A stretch of DNA of 64,000 nt from Mesorhizobium sp. (GCF_004962245.1 NZ_SUHQ01000004.1:238151-302150), one strand, 5' to 3'; shown: positions 8,835 to 17,630, numbered from the stretch's first letter. A program made the numbers and translations. Notes: a model not told the origin generated them from the letters alone.

Positions 8835-9731
8835 TCAGCGGATACCCCGCCTTACGCCGTCTTCCGCAGCATCAACATTGGCAGCGTCGACGATGGCCGG
8901 GCCGGTGTAGATGTCGTCAGCCATCGTGAAGCCCTGCGCCACATGCAGCCACATCTGCTGCACCGACAGATAACCCTGCAGATATTGCTGGCTGTCGATC
9001 GTGGCGACAATGTCGCCAGACCGGATGCCATCGATCTGCGGCTGGGCAACATCGAACGTCATGTGGGCCCACTGACGTTCGTGGGGGACCAGTTTGCGGG
9101 CGTCAATGACCGCCTGTGCTCCTGGAGGACCAAGTGTGAGCACAGCGTCCACGCCGGCATTTTCGGTCAGGTATTCCGCGACAGCCCGCGCACAGGCTTC
9201 CGCATCACCGCCAGGCACGCGCAGCCGGTCTGACCTCAGGCCCTGTGCCTCGAAGGCCTGTTCGAAACCCTGATAGCGATCGGAATGGCAGATGTGGTCA
9301 TACAGGTAGTGATCAACGCACATGCCGCTTTTCGGAGAGAGTTTTCCGATCAGGTAGTTGCCGGCCAGACGGCCCGCATTGGTATCATCGCCGCCAATGT
9401 AAAACAGATAAGGAATGCGTTCGCCTTGCGGCCGAGGGTCCCTGGCGTTGATTGCTATGACCGGTATGCCCCGCTGGATGACGGCACGAAGTGGCGCGTC
9501 GACCGCCTCCACGCGCGGGATTGTGGAGATGATGCCATCCGGCTGCGCATGCATGGCTCCCTCGATAAGGCCTGCCTGGATCTCGGGCGAGAATTTGCCC
9601 GGTCTCAGGTGCTCGACATCGACGTCGTAGCGCTCCGCAGCGTCCATGAGCCCCCTGCGGAAGACGTCCCAGAACACGTCGCCGAGGATGTCGTGCGTGA
9701 TCGCGTAGAACTTCAGGCGTTTAGGCCGCAT
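8835..9731 (-). CDS. Sugar-binding protein of the periplasmic-binding type, without a signal peptide
   Basis: The 298-residue product is a type 1 periplasmic-binding fold (RbsB-like): FYAITHDILGDVFWDVFRRG at the start, PDGIISTIP, IPVIAINARD and DAVLTLGPPGAQAV further on. It begins exactly where mature binding proteins begin, with no hydrophobic leader; an in-frame TAG eight codons upstream of ATG 9731 rules out a longer form in this frame. No clear ribosome site is seen. It may be a cytoplasmic sugar sensor, or a binding protein that lost its leader. It is divergent from the Gfo/Idh gene at 9816, with an operator between them. Confidence 0.82.
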   Translation of the reverse strand: MRPKRLKFYAITHDILGDVFWDVFRRGLMDAAERYDVDVEHLRPGKFSPEIQAGLIEGAMHAQPDGIISTIPRVEAVDAPLRAVIQRGIPVIAINARDPRPQGERIPYLFYIGGDDTNAGRLAGNYLIGKLSPKSGMCVDHYLYDHICHSDRYQGFEQAFEAQGLRSDRLRVPGGDAEACARAVAEYLTENAGVDAVLTLGPPGAQAVIDARKLVPHERQWAHMTFDVAQPQIDGIRSGDIVATIDSQQYLQGYLSVQQMWLHVAQGFTMADDIYTGPAIVDAANVDAAEDGVRRGIR

Positions 9732-9748
9732 GCCGGGGAAACCACAAA

Positions 9749-9762
9749 TGCATAGCTATTCA
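9749..9762 (+). promoter_or_regulatory. 14-bp LacI-type operator between divergent genes
   Basis: TGCATAGCTATTCA is identical to the copy at 12113. It lies 17 bp upstream of the leaderless binding-protein start (9731, minus) and 53 bp upstream of the Gfo/Idh start (9816, plus), so one site could control both directions. Confidence 0.68.
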
Positions 9763-9815
9763 CTTGTCCTTGTGCTACATGCCTGCCACTTGAAAATCAA
9801 TCGAAAAGTTGACCC

Positions 9816-10784
9816 ATGCGCAAGTACCGGATCGTCATTGTGGGAACCGGAAGAATAGCTGCCGTGCACGCCCGCTCCGTTCACCGCAGTCCGTGGCTGG
9901 AGCTCGCTGGCTTCGTCGATGCCCTTGCACCGGGCAGTCTGCCGTCAGACTGGGGCCTGCCCTGCTTTCCCACGCTGGGCGAGGCCGCAGGGGCAGTAGT
10001 GCCCGACGCTATCGTCATCGCCTCACCGACAGACACCCATGTCAGTTATCTGGCGATGGCCGTCGATCTCGGTCTGCCGGCGCTCTGTGAAAAGCCCGTC
10101 GCCCGTGATCGCCGCTCCATCGAGGCGGCAATTGACCTCGTGGGCAGATCCGGCCTGCCAGTCATACTGGGATTTCACAGGCGCTTCGATCCCATGCGGC
10201 GTGAGGTCCGGAACCGGATCGCGGCCGGCGGCATAGGTAAGATCGAACATATCCTCCAGCTAAGCCGCGATATTTCCCTGCCGGATCGAACCGTCACGGC
10301 GCATCAGGGCGGAATCGTCGCTGATATGGTGGTCCATGACCTTGACGAACTCCTCTGGCTGGTAGGACGCCAGCCTGACCGCGTTCACGCCCGCCTGGAC
10401 AGGAACGTCGATGCCGGCCTCGCCGGGATCGGCGACCATGACACCGCATCGCTGCAGCTGGAATGGGATGATGGTCCGGTAGGTCATATCTCGGCGACCC
10501 GCCGGGCCGTGCATGGTTTCGAACAGCGGCTTGAGGTCTTCGGGGCCGCCGGCCGTCTCGTCTGTGATGATCCCAGGGTCAGCTGCGTCCGCCAGGATTC
10601 GGCTGACGGCACATTGCTGGACCGTCGCGATACAGGCTTCCAGGAGCGCTATCGCGATGCCTATCAGGCCGAGGTTGACCATCTCGCGGATATTCTGCGA
10701 TGCGGCGGCGAGCCCGTGTGCAGCCTCGGGGACGGCCTCAGAGCCTTCGACCTGGTGGAGCGGGTGGTCGAGAGCGCACGATGA
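9816..10784 (+). CDS. Gfo/Idh/MocA oxidoreductase, IolG-like
   Basis: The 322-residue product has the NAD(P) motif IVGTGRIAAVHARS, LCEKPVARD with the catalytic lysine, GFHRRFDPM and VVHDLDELLWLVG, the usual His/Asp helix. The FHRRFDP segment matches the FNRRFDP segment of the protein at 2904, so both are IolG-like. ATG 9816 has no strong ribosome site. It starts a plus-strand unit under the 9749 operator and is followed, after a 136-bp gap, by the LacI gene. Probable role: oxidation of a ring hydroxyl of the regulon substrate. Confidence 0.87.
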   Translation: MRKYRIVIVGTGRIAAVHARSVHRSPWLELAGFVDALAPGSLPSDWGLPCFPTLGEAAGAVVPDAIVIASPTDTHVSYLAMAVDLGLPALCEKPVARDRRSIEAAIDLVGRSGLPVILGFHRRFDPMRREVRNRIAAGGIGKIEHILQLSRDISLPDRTVTAHQGGIVADMVVHDLDELLWLVGRQPDRVHARLDRNVDAGLAGIGDHDTASLQLEWDDGPVGHISATRRAVHGFEQRLEVFGAAGRLVCDDPRVSCVRQDSADGTLLDRRDTGFQERYRDAYQAEVDHLADILRCGGEPVCSLGDGLRAFDLVERVVESAR

Positions 10785-10891
10785 AGGTCAGATCTGCCAT
10801 CGGCTCGATCGGCGGCCAGCCCCCATGCTCTTTCCGCAACTGCGAACATGACATTGTCGATGGCGCACATTGTCGCTAACCTGCCTCCTAG

Positions 10892-10905
10892 TGCATTGCA
10901 ATTCA
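10892..10905 (+). promoter_or_regulatory. Operator-like palindrome upstream of the LacI gene
   Basis: TGCATTGCAATTCA keeps the TGCAT-N4-ATTCA frame of the regulon operator, with the two bases that differ (positions 6 and 9) changed in a complementary way, so the dyad is preserved. It lies just before the ribosome site of the regulator gene starting at 10921, as expected for autoregulation. Confidence 0.55.
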
Positions 10906-10920
10906 GAGGCGGAGTCTGGT

Positions 10921-11991
10921 GTGCGGCAGGATGATGAAAACGGCAGCAAGCAGCCGACGTTGCTAGATGCGGCAGCCGGTCCGGATGGCCGCGGCAGGCT
11001 GCAGCCGTCTTCGATCGACGTGGCACGTCTGGCCGGAGTGTCGCAGTCGGCGGTATCGCGTGCCTTTACCCCAGGGGCCAGCGTCAGCAAGAAGACGCGC
11101 GAGAAAGTGATCGCGGCAGCGCGTGAGCTTGGCTACCAGCCAAGCATCCTTCCTCGCATCCTTGTGACGCATCGCTCGCAGCTGATCGCCATCGTCATTG
11201 GCGGAATGTACAATCCCTACTATGCTAACATCTTCGAGCAGTTCACCCGCCAGTTTCAGGCGCAGGGCTATCAGGTGCTGGTGTTCTTCGTCGATCATAA
11301 CGAGTACTTCGACGCAGCCATTCCCCTGATCATGCGCTATCGCGTTGACGGTATCATCTCGGCGCTATCCATCATGTCCAAAGACGCTGCCGACGAGTGC
11401 GCCCAGATGCGTATTCCCATCGTCCTGCTCAATGGACGGCAACAGAACAAGTGGGTATCTGCCGTCTGCTGCGACAATGTCGAGGGCGGCAGGCTGATTG
11501 CAAATCTCCTGTTCCAGAAGGGCGGAACGCGATTCGCCTACATCGCCGGCAACGAAACACTGGCCAATACCGATCGCGAGCAGGGATTTGTCGGGCGCCT
11601 GAAAGAGCTGGGTGTCGAGGATGTCGAGATCGTAAAGGGCAATTTTCACTACGAGGGCGGCTATGAAGCCGCCCGTACCCTGTTTGCGGGCGAGAGCCCG
11701 CCGGACGCGGTGTTCTGCGCAAACGATCTGACTGCCATTGGGGCAATGGAATGCGCCCGCGTCGAGTACGGCCTGCGCATTCCCGAAGACGTCATGATTG
11801 CCGGCTTTGACGATGCGACGTTTTCGAGCTGGCCGTCCTATTCATTGACCACAATCCGCCAGAATGGAGCGGAAATGGTTGACGCAGCCATCGCCGCGCT
11901 CAAGCAGCGCTGGCAGGAGGGCACTGCCGGCGGCGGCAAATTGCGCCTCGTTCCCGGAACGCTTTGCGAGCGAGAATCAACCGCACGCTAG
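10921..11991 (+). CDS. LacI-family transcriptional regulator
   Basis: The 356-residue product has an N-terminal helix-turn-helix and hinge (IDVARLAGVSQSAVSRAF, about 23-40, then VSKKTREKVIAAARELGYQ) and a C-terminal periplasmic-binding-like effector domain (IVIGGMYNPYYANIFEQF, GEFLAND-type AVFCANDLTAIGAMECA, MIAGFDDATF). GTG 10921 is chosen because GGAG lies six bases upstream; a TTG at 10870 would include the operator within the gene. It sits in the middle of the region 1 operons, and the repeated 14-bp dyads at 5871, 5974, 9749, 10892 and 12113 are its probable targets. The effector is likely the imported sugar or cyclitol or an intermediate. Confidence 0.9.
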   Translation: MRQDDENGSKQPTLLDAAAGPDGRGRLQPSSIDVARLAGVSQSAVSRAFTPGASVSKKTREKVIAAARELGYQPSILPRILVTHRSQLIAIVIGGMYNPYYANIFEQFTRQFQAQGYQVLVFFVDHNEYFDAAIPLIMRYRVDGIISALSIMSKDAADECAQMRIPIVLLNGRQQNKWVSAVCCDNVEGGRLIANLLFQKGGTRFAYIAGNETLANTDREQGFVGRLKELGVEDVEIVKGNFHYEGGYEAARTLFAGESPPDAVFCANDLTAIGAMECARVEYGLRIPEDVMIAGFDDATFSSWPSYSLTTIRQNGAEMVDAAIAALKQRWQEGTAGGGKLRLVPGTLCERESTAR

Positions 11992-12083
11992 CCCGGACAT
12001 CTGCCAATTTCCGCAGGTTCACTCGTTTCTGTCCGACGTGGCCTCGTGATCATCGCAGCCGGCACCCCGATAGTGGCAATTCC

Positions 12084-12132
12084 TGCATGCATTTCAGGTT
12101 CTGACTTGACTTTGCATAGCTATTCATATTTT
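12084..12132 (+). promoter_or_regulatory. Promoter with operator in its spacer, before the 12194 operon
   Basis: A perfect regulon operator, TGCATAGCTATTCA, occupies 12113-12126. It is preceded by a -35-like TTGACT at 12106-12111 and followed by an AT-rich -10-like TATTTT at 12127-12132 (15 bp spacing, or about 17 bp to the overlapping TTTTAA). Repressor bound here would block RNA polymerase. A degenerate copy, TGCATGCATTTCA (one base shorter), lies at 12084-12096. Confidence 0.6.
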
Positions 12133-12193
12133 AAGATCACACGCTCGACAGGATCGGTTGGCAGCGGACGAAGTGCAGAAACAGGAACTCGGA

Positions 12194-13327
12194 ATGGCCG
12201 GATCGAACGAAATTGGCATTGGCATGATCGGCTACGCCTTCATGGGCAAGTCACATACGCTTGGCTACCGCGATGTGCCTCTCATTGCTCCGGAGGCCGT
12301 GCCTCGCCCAAGGCTGGTGTCGCTCTACGGGCGCGATGCGCAAAAACTCGAAGCAGCCAGAAGTCGGCTTGGATGGGAACAGGGCGTCACGGACTGGCGC
12401 GATATCGTGGCCGACGACAGGATCCAGCTGTTCGACAATTCAGGTCCAAATGCGCTGCATGTCGAGCCGACAATCGCCGCAGCTCGAGCCGGCAAGCACG
12501 TGTTTTGCGAGAAGCCGCTTGGCCCAACTGCAGATGACGCCTTTGCGATGTGGGATGCAGCTCACAAGTCAGGCGTCAAGCATATGTGTGCTTACAACTA
12601 TCGCTTTTTTCCGGCGCTGCAGCTCGCACGTGAGATTATCCAGACCGGCGAGATCGGCGAAATCCTTCATTACCGGTCGCAGTTTCTCGTCTCCTCGTCT
12701 CTCGACGAAAAACGCCAGAAAAGCTGGCGCGATGACAGGCAGGCCGCAGGTGCGGGAGCGCTCGGCGATCTCGGAGCGCATCATATTGATCTCTCACGCT
12801 TCCTGATGGATGCTGACCCAACGACCGTGCAGGCCGTGACGCGAATAAAGGTCGGCGCTGCAAGCGATGGCGCCCGGATCGAGACGGACGATCAGTTTGC
12901 AGCATTGTTCGACTATGACAACGGCGCGCTCGGCGTCGTCGAGGCGTCACGGGTCGCTGGCGGTCATCTGGTTACAAGCAGGATCGAAGTCGACGGCTCA
13001 AAAGGGTCGATAGCGTTTTCAATGCAGCGTCTCAATGAGCTGCGTGTTGCTGGGGCCGACAAGGCCTTCCGGACAATTCCGGTCATGCGAAGCGCTGATC
13101 CCTACCAGTCAAACTGGTTTCCGCCAGGCCATCCGCTTGGTTGGGTAGACACATTCAGCCACGAGGCCGTTCACATTCTGGGTGCGATTGCCGGGTTGCA
13201 CGAGGTCGCTCCGATCGGAGCAACGTTCCGCGATGGCTACTACTGCTCCGAAATCATCGATGCAGCGATCAGGGCCGCCAGCCTCGGTCAGCGCGTCAAC
13301 ATCTCCTACCGAAGCGTGGTCGAGTGA
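12194..13327 (+). CDS. Gfo/Idh/MocA family oxidoreductase
   Basis: The 377-residue product has GMIGYAFMGKSHTLGY at the N-terminus, VFCEKPLGP with the conserved lysine, and GDLGAHHIDLSRFLM, the His-containing helix. The larger size and the MGKSHTLGYR start place it in the branch with the protein at 3967 (YMAKTHSLALR) rather than with the two IolG-like ones. ATG 12194 with AGGAA upstream is preferred to a TTG at 12158. It heads a four-gene plus-strand operon under the 12113 operator. Substrate unknown. Confidence 0.88.
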   Translation: MAGSNEIGIGMIGYAFMGKSHTLGYRDVPLIAPEAVPRPRLVSLYGRDAQKLEAARSRLGWEQGVTDWRDIVADDRIQLFDNSGPNALHVEPTIAAARAGKHVFCEKPLGPTADDAFAMWDAAHKSGVKHMCAYNYRFFPALQLAREIIQTGEIGEILHYRSQFLVSSSLDEKRQKSWRDDRQAAGAGALGDLGAHHIDLSRFLMDADPTTVQAVTRIKVGAASDGARIETDDQFAALFDYDNGALGVVEASRVAGGHLVTSRIEVDGSKGSIAFSMQRLNELRVAGADKAFRTIPVMRSADPYQSNWFPPGHPLGWVDTFSHEAVHILGAIAGLHEVAPIGATFRDGYYCSEIIDAAIRAASLGQRVNISYRSVVE

Positions 13328-13339
13328 AGGGATAGTCTG

Positions 13340-14311
13340 ATGCGTATCTTCATCAGCTGGCCGGGCTTCGATCGCGCCGGCGCGACCACAGGCAGACGCC
13401 TCCTGGATGCCGGCCATGAACTGGTCCTCGCGCCGAAGCTTGGCGTTCGGACGCCGGACGAATTGACGCATCTGGCGGCAGGTTGTGCCGCTGCGATCGT
13501 CAGCACGGATCCATTCACGGCCGAGGTCCTTCGCGCGCTTCCGGATTTGCGGATAATTGCCCGGGTCGGCGTCGGGTTCGATTCGGTCGATCGCGCCATG
13601 GCTGATGAACTGGGAATTGCAATTTCAATCACCCCGGGCATGAACGCCGAGACCGTGGCAGACCACACGCTGGCGCTCATCCTTTCGGCCGTTCGCAAGA
13701 TTCCCCAGCAGGACAACTCGGTCAAAGCCGGCCGCTGGGAGCGCGTAGGCCCACTGACGCCCGGCGAACTGCCGGGCAAAACCGTTGGACTTGTTGGCGC
13801 CGGCACCATCGGGCGCGCAGTGGCGCGCAGACTTGCCGGTTTTGGGGTCACAGTCTGCTTTTTCGATGCCCAGGTCGACGCGCTTGCCGGCGCCGAAAAG
13901 GTTGCCAGTTTCGAAGAACTTCTGAGCCGTTCAGATATCGTCAGCCTCCATGTTCCCCTCATCGCGGAGACCAATCACCTCATCGATGCCAGCGCAATTG
14001 CCCGGATGAAGCCCACGGCCATTCTGGTGAATACATCCCGCGGCCCCGTAGTCGATCAAAAGGCGCTTTTCGAGGCTCTGCGGGAGGGAAGGCTGGGCGG
14101 CGCGTGTCTCGACGTTTTCGAAACGGAGCCACCCGGCGCCGATACCCTTCGTGACGTCCCCAATCTGGTCTGTGCAGCGCATATGGGTGGCATCAGCCAT
14201 GAATCCATAGCGCGCATGACTGGGTCGGCAACACAGTCCGTTCTTGAGGTGCTTGCAGGACGAATGCCCGACACGGTCGTCAACCGTGACTCCCTCCGGG
14301 GGAGCCAATGA
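13340..14311 (+). CDS. D-isomer-specific 2-hydroxyacid dehydrogenase
   Basis: The 323-residue product has the NAD motif GLVGAGTIGRAVARRL, the catalytic arginine in NTSRGPVVD, the glutamate in DVFETEPP and the histidine in CAAHMGG, as in phosphoglycerate and glyoxylate/hydroxypyruvate reductases. It interconverts a D-2-hydroxyacid and a 2-oxoacid. It is 12 bp behind the Gfo/Idh gene and overlaps the aldolase gene by ATGA, which suggests it acts on a hydroxyacid or oxoacid linked to aldolase cleavage. Confidence 0.9.
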   Translation: MRIFISWPGFDRAGATTGRRLLDAGHELVLAPKLGVRTPDELTHLAAGCAAAIVSTDPFTAEVLRALPDLRIIARVGVGFDSVDRAMADELGIAISITPGMNAETVADHTLALILSAVRKIPQQDNSVKAGRWERVGPLTPGELPGKTVGLVGAGTIGRAVARRLAGFGVTVCFFDAQVDALAGAEKVASFEELLSRSDIVSLHVPLIAETNHLIDASAIARMKPTAILVNTSRGPVVDQKALFEALREGRLGGACLDVFETEPPGADTLRDVPNLVCAAHMGGISHESIARMTGSATQSVLEVLAGRMPDTVVNRDSLRGSQ

Positions 14312-15120
14312 GCGCACATCAGGCCCCTTCGTTTCGCTCGCGACTGCGTTCTGGCGCGCCGCTCATCGGTACGTGGATCAAGACGCCCAGCCGCACTGTG
14401 GTTGAAGTCCTTTCGAGCTCGACGCTGGATGTCCTGTGTCTCGATGCCGAGCACGCACCTTTCGATCGTGGCGACCTGGACGGGTCGATCTTCGCTGCCC
14501 GTGCTCTCGGTATGCCAGTTCTTGTCCGTCCTGGCACGGCATCGGCCGACAGCCTGCTGAACTGCCTCGATCTGGGTGCCGTCGGGGTGGTCGCGCCCCA
14601 CATCCGCAGCGGCGAAGAGGCCGACCGGCTGGTCCGCAGCGCCTTGTTCGGTCCTGGCGGGCGCGGCTACGCTGGTTCAACGCGTGCGGCAGGCTACACA
14701 CGCAAACCGATGGCTGAACACCGGGAGCGCTCCACAGAGGACACGGTGATAGTCGCCCAGATCGAGGACCGGGAAGCTCTCGACAACCTGTCTGACATCA
14801 TCCGCATCGAACGCCTGGACTGTCTGTTCATCGGCCGGGTTGATCTCACCATTTCGATGGGAGCTGCTTCGCCCAAAGATCCGCAGGTGTTGGAAGCCGT
14901 CGATGAAATCTGCCGGAAGGTTGCCGAAGCCGGAATGCGCACTGGCATGTTCGTCTCGGATCTTTCTGAACTTCCTGGCTGGCTGTCACTGGGGTCCAGC
15001 CTCTTCCTGCTGTCGAGCGACCAGACCTTTCTGCAGGAGGGGGCTCGCTCTCTCCGATCTGCATTCGACATTTCCACCCGCCAAGGCACTGAAACTTCTT
15101 TGATGGAACCCAGATCATGA
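14308..15120 (+). CDS. HpcH/HpaI-family aldolase
   Basis: The 270-residue product belongs to the class II HpcH/HpaI aldolase family (with DDG aldolase and YfaU): GTWIKTPSRTVVEVLS, CLDAEHAPFDRGDL, VGVVAPHIRSGEEA and LDCLFIGRVDLTISMG are in the expected order. Such enzymes cleave 2-keto-3-deoxy sugar acids to pyruvate and an aldehyde, using a divalent metal. ATGA overlaps couple it to the hydroxyacid dehydrogenase upstream and the SDR downstream, so it is probably the carbon-splitting step of this operon. Confidence 0.87.
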   Translation: MSAHQAPSFRSRLRSGAPLIGTWIKTPSRTVVEVLSSSTLDVLCLDAEHAPFDRGDLDGSIFAARALGMPVLVRPGTASADSLLNCLDLGAVGVVAPHIRSGEEADRLVRSALFGPGGRGYAGSTRAAGYTRKPMAEHRERSTEDTVIVAQIEDREALDNLSDIIRIERLDCLFIGRVDLTISMGAASPKDPQVLEAVDEICRKVAEAGMRTGMFVSDLSELPGWLSLGSSLFLLSSDQTFLQEGARSLRSAFDISTRQGTETSLMEPRS

Positions 15121-15854
15121 ACGTAGCTTTGATAACCGGCGCATCGCGTGGACTGGGTGCCGTCATGGCCCGCTGCATGGCGGCAGATGGCTGGGCAGTG
15201 GCAGTCAACTATGCCAGCGACGAAAAAAGCGCCTCACAGGTCGTACGCTCGATCGAGTCGGGTGGGGGCAAGGCATTTGCAGCACGCTTCAGTGTCGTTG
15301 ACAGAGACCAGCTGCGTGTCGGCCTGGATCAGATACGCGACGCACTCGGACCGGTCGATCTCATCGTGAACAATGCAACGGGACCGCAGCCGGAAATGCC
15401 GCTGATGGAGCAGTCATGGCGGACGTATCTCGACCAGCTCGAGTTCTTCGTCAAGGCGCCGCTTGAACTGCTCCAACTTGTGCTGCCGGACTGGCGCGCC
15501 CGCAAGTCCGGCAGGGTGGTCAACATCGGCTCGGAGATTGCCGAGCTTGGTAACCCGAATTTCGGCAACTATGCATCGGCAAAGGGAGCAATGCTTTCAA
15601 TGACGCGCTCCTGGGCCAAAGAGCTCGCCCCGGATGGAATTACGGTGAACCTCGTCGCGCCGGGCTGGATCCCGGTGGAACGCCATGCCGACGTGCCACA
15701 GGTCAGTCGCAACTGGTATCTCGACCGCACGCCCCTTGGCCATTTTGGCACTCCCGAGGACATAGCCAACATGGTCGCCTTTCTGGCATCGCCGAAAGCG
15801 AGTTTTATCACTGGCCAGAAGTTCGCAGTGAATGGTGGTCGGACGCTTCTGTAG
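15117..15854 (+). CDS. Short-chain dehydrogenase/reductase (classical SDR)
   Basis: The 245-residue product has ITGASRGLGAVMA, NNATGPQ in place of NNAG, VNIGSEIAEL with the catalytic serine, YASAKGA with the Tyr/Lys pair, and FAVNGGRTLL at the end. The NNAT change near the active site is a mild oddity. It is the last gene of the operon that starts at 12194 and is coupled to the aldolase by an ATGA overlap. Confidence 0.88.
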   Translation: MNVALITGASRGLGAVMARCMAADGWAVAVNYASDEKSASQVVRSIESGGGKAFAARFSVVDRDQLRVGLDQIRDALGPVDLIVNNATGPQPEMPLMEQSWRTYLDQLEFFVKAPLELLQLVLPDWRARKSGRVVNIGSEIAELGNPNFGNYASAKGAMLSMTRSWAKELAPDGITVNLVAPGWIPVERHADVPQVSRNWYLDRTPLGHFGTPEDIANMVAFLASPKASFITGQKFAVNGGRTLL

Positions 15855-16493
15855 GAACCACGCTCCGGCAACTTTCAGATTACAAAGAGGCATCGAGGCG
15901 AAGGTCTGAGATGGTCAAACCATTGAAGTCCGGCGTTGTGGCTGTCGGAACAGTAATTGCCGAATCCAATCATATAGTTGGACTTGGATGCTGAGAATGC
16001 GATTCAGGCCATGCTCAACAACTGATTCAAGTGTGGCGCCGGAAGACGCGAGCCCTCCCAATCCGTTCGCGCACGCCGACGAACGAGGGCTGGGTTTCAC
16101 CAGATCCTTCCTGAGGGCGATTTCTCCGGCAACTTCCCCGCTCGTGATGACCTGTCGGTTTCGCAGCCCGAGTCTCGCTCCTTGAGAGTGAAAAATCTGG
16201 TGGCCCGAGATTCGACCTGGTCTGGCCGACGACACCTAGCACCGCGTGAGCCACCCCCATGCCGAAGGCATTCAAGATTGCTCGCATGCCTCGCTTTGGC
16301 AGTGCGTTGACCATGTCCATCTGCGAATTTCGTTCACAAGTCGTGTTCTGTGCGTGCGGCTAGTGCATCGTTCGTCCCAGCAAGAAGATTGGCATGGCGA
16401 AAGAGAGGCGTCGAAGGATGCCAAGGGCACGACCCTCACCGCGCCGGAAACGACTGGGAGAGGTCGTCGGCATCGCCACAACGGGAGGAACCA
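15855..16493 (+). other. Gap of 639 bp with no supported gene
   Basis: Short open frames on both strands here show no family motif and no ribosome site, and look like chance. No clear terminator, palindrome or repeat is seen. The last part (16483-16490, GGGAGGAA) is the ribosome site of the next gene. The stretch probably holds the promoter of the second sugar operon, but no -35/-10 pair stands out. Confidence 0.5.
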
Positions 16494-17618
16494 TTGAAAT
16501 CATATCTGTCACGATTGAGAACACTAACCCATGCCGTCAGCGCACTCGCCGTCGCGAGCGCTTTGCTGGTCCAGACGGCACAGGCCGGCACCTTCATGCC
16601 GGCATGCTACAAGCCCGGCCTCGGCAACACCGGCACGATCAAATACGCCAAGAAAGAAGGACCATACCGTGTCGCGCTGGTCAATGGCCATACGGGCATC
16701 CCCTGGCGCGAGCAGATGATCAAGAGCGTCAAAGTCTGGGCGGCTGCTCCGGAAAACGCCAAGAACATCACCGAACTCAAGGTTGTCAGCACCGGATCTG
16801 ACGTGGCTGCGCAGATTGCCGCGATCGACAACTTCATTCAGGCCGGCTACGACGCCATTGCTTTCATTGCTGTCAACCCGACCGCCTTCGACGCCGTCAT
16901 AAAACGGGCCAAACAGGCGGGAACCGTCCTGGTTTCGTTCGACAATCCCGTCGACAACCCGAGCGTGCTGCGCATAACGCCGGAATGGATCGAGTTCGAA
17001 GGCGCAATCAAGGCCCAGTCCGTCGTCAACCAGATGAAGGAACCGAAGGGCAAGATTCTGGAGATCCGCGGCATTCAGGGCAATTCCACGGATCGTGATC
17101 GACATTTGGGCGTGCAGAAAGTCCTCGCGAAATATCCGGACATCAAAGTCGTCGAAGTCGTCGGCAATTGGGATACGGGGACTGTCCAGAAAGTGACCGC
17201 CGACGCCATTGCGGTTCACGGTTTCTTTGACGCCATCATTTGCCAGCATGGCTGCCGCGGCGTGACCAACGCGATGAAGGCGACTGGCCATCCGCCGGTG
17301 CCAGTCGGCGGCGACGCCGAAAACGGCTTCGTCAAGGCGCTGGCGATGAACGACATCCCTGGCATTTCCGTTTCAACGTCGCCCGGCCAGGGTCCCGTCG
17401 CCGTTCGCGCTGCCATTGCCTTGATGCAGGGCGAAGAGTTTCCGGCCCTGGTCAACGTTCCGACGCCCTATGTCGAAACCAAGGACATGAAACCCAATGT
17501 CAACTACTTCCCCGACGAGCCCGACACGTTGGAAACGGTGACCGGCTATGCGGTCTGCGGCTCCGACATGGTGTTCACGCCGGCGCAATTGAACGCCCAG
17601 TCCGCCGACAACAACTAG
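16494..17618 (+). CDS. Sugar ABC transporter substrate-binding protein (RbsB-like)
   Basis: The 374-residue product starts at TTG 16494, five bases after GGGAGGAA, and has a signal peptide: basic LKSYLSRLRTL, a hydrophobic core and a cleavage site near TAQAG. The mature part has a type 1 periplasmic-binding fold: VALVNGHTGIPWREQM, YDAIAFIAVNPTAFDAVI and LVSFDNPVDNP. It captures a sugar in the periplasm for the ATPase and two permeases that follow. Upstream in-frame codons do not encode a leader. Two strong hairpins separate it from the ATPase gene, a layout that often keeps binding protein in excess. Confidence 0.9.
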   Translation: MKSYLSRLRTLTHAVSALAVASALLVQTAQAGTFMPACYKPGLGNTGTIKYAKKEGPYRVALVNGHTGIPWREQMIKSVKVWAAAPENAKNITELKVVSTGSDVAAQIAAIDNFIQAGYDAIAFIAVNPTAFDAVIKRAKQAGTVLVSFDNPVDNPSVLRITPEWIEFEGAIKAQSVVNQMKEPKGKILEIRGIQGNSTDRDRHLGVQKVLAKYPDIKVVEVVGNWDTGTVQKVTADAIAVHGFFDAIICQHGCRGVTNAMKATGHPPVPVGGDAENGFVKALAMNDIPGISVSTSPGQGPVAVRAAIALMQGEEFPALVNVPTPYVETKDMKPNVNYFPDEPDTLETVTGYAVCGSDMVFTPAQLNAQSADNN

Positions 17619-17630
17619 TCGCCCCAGCAA

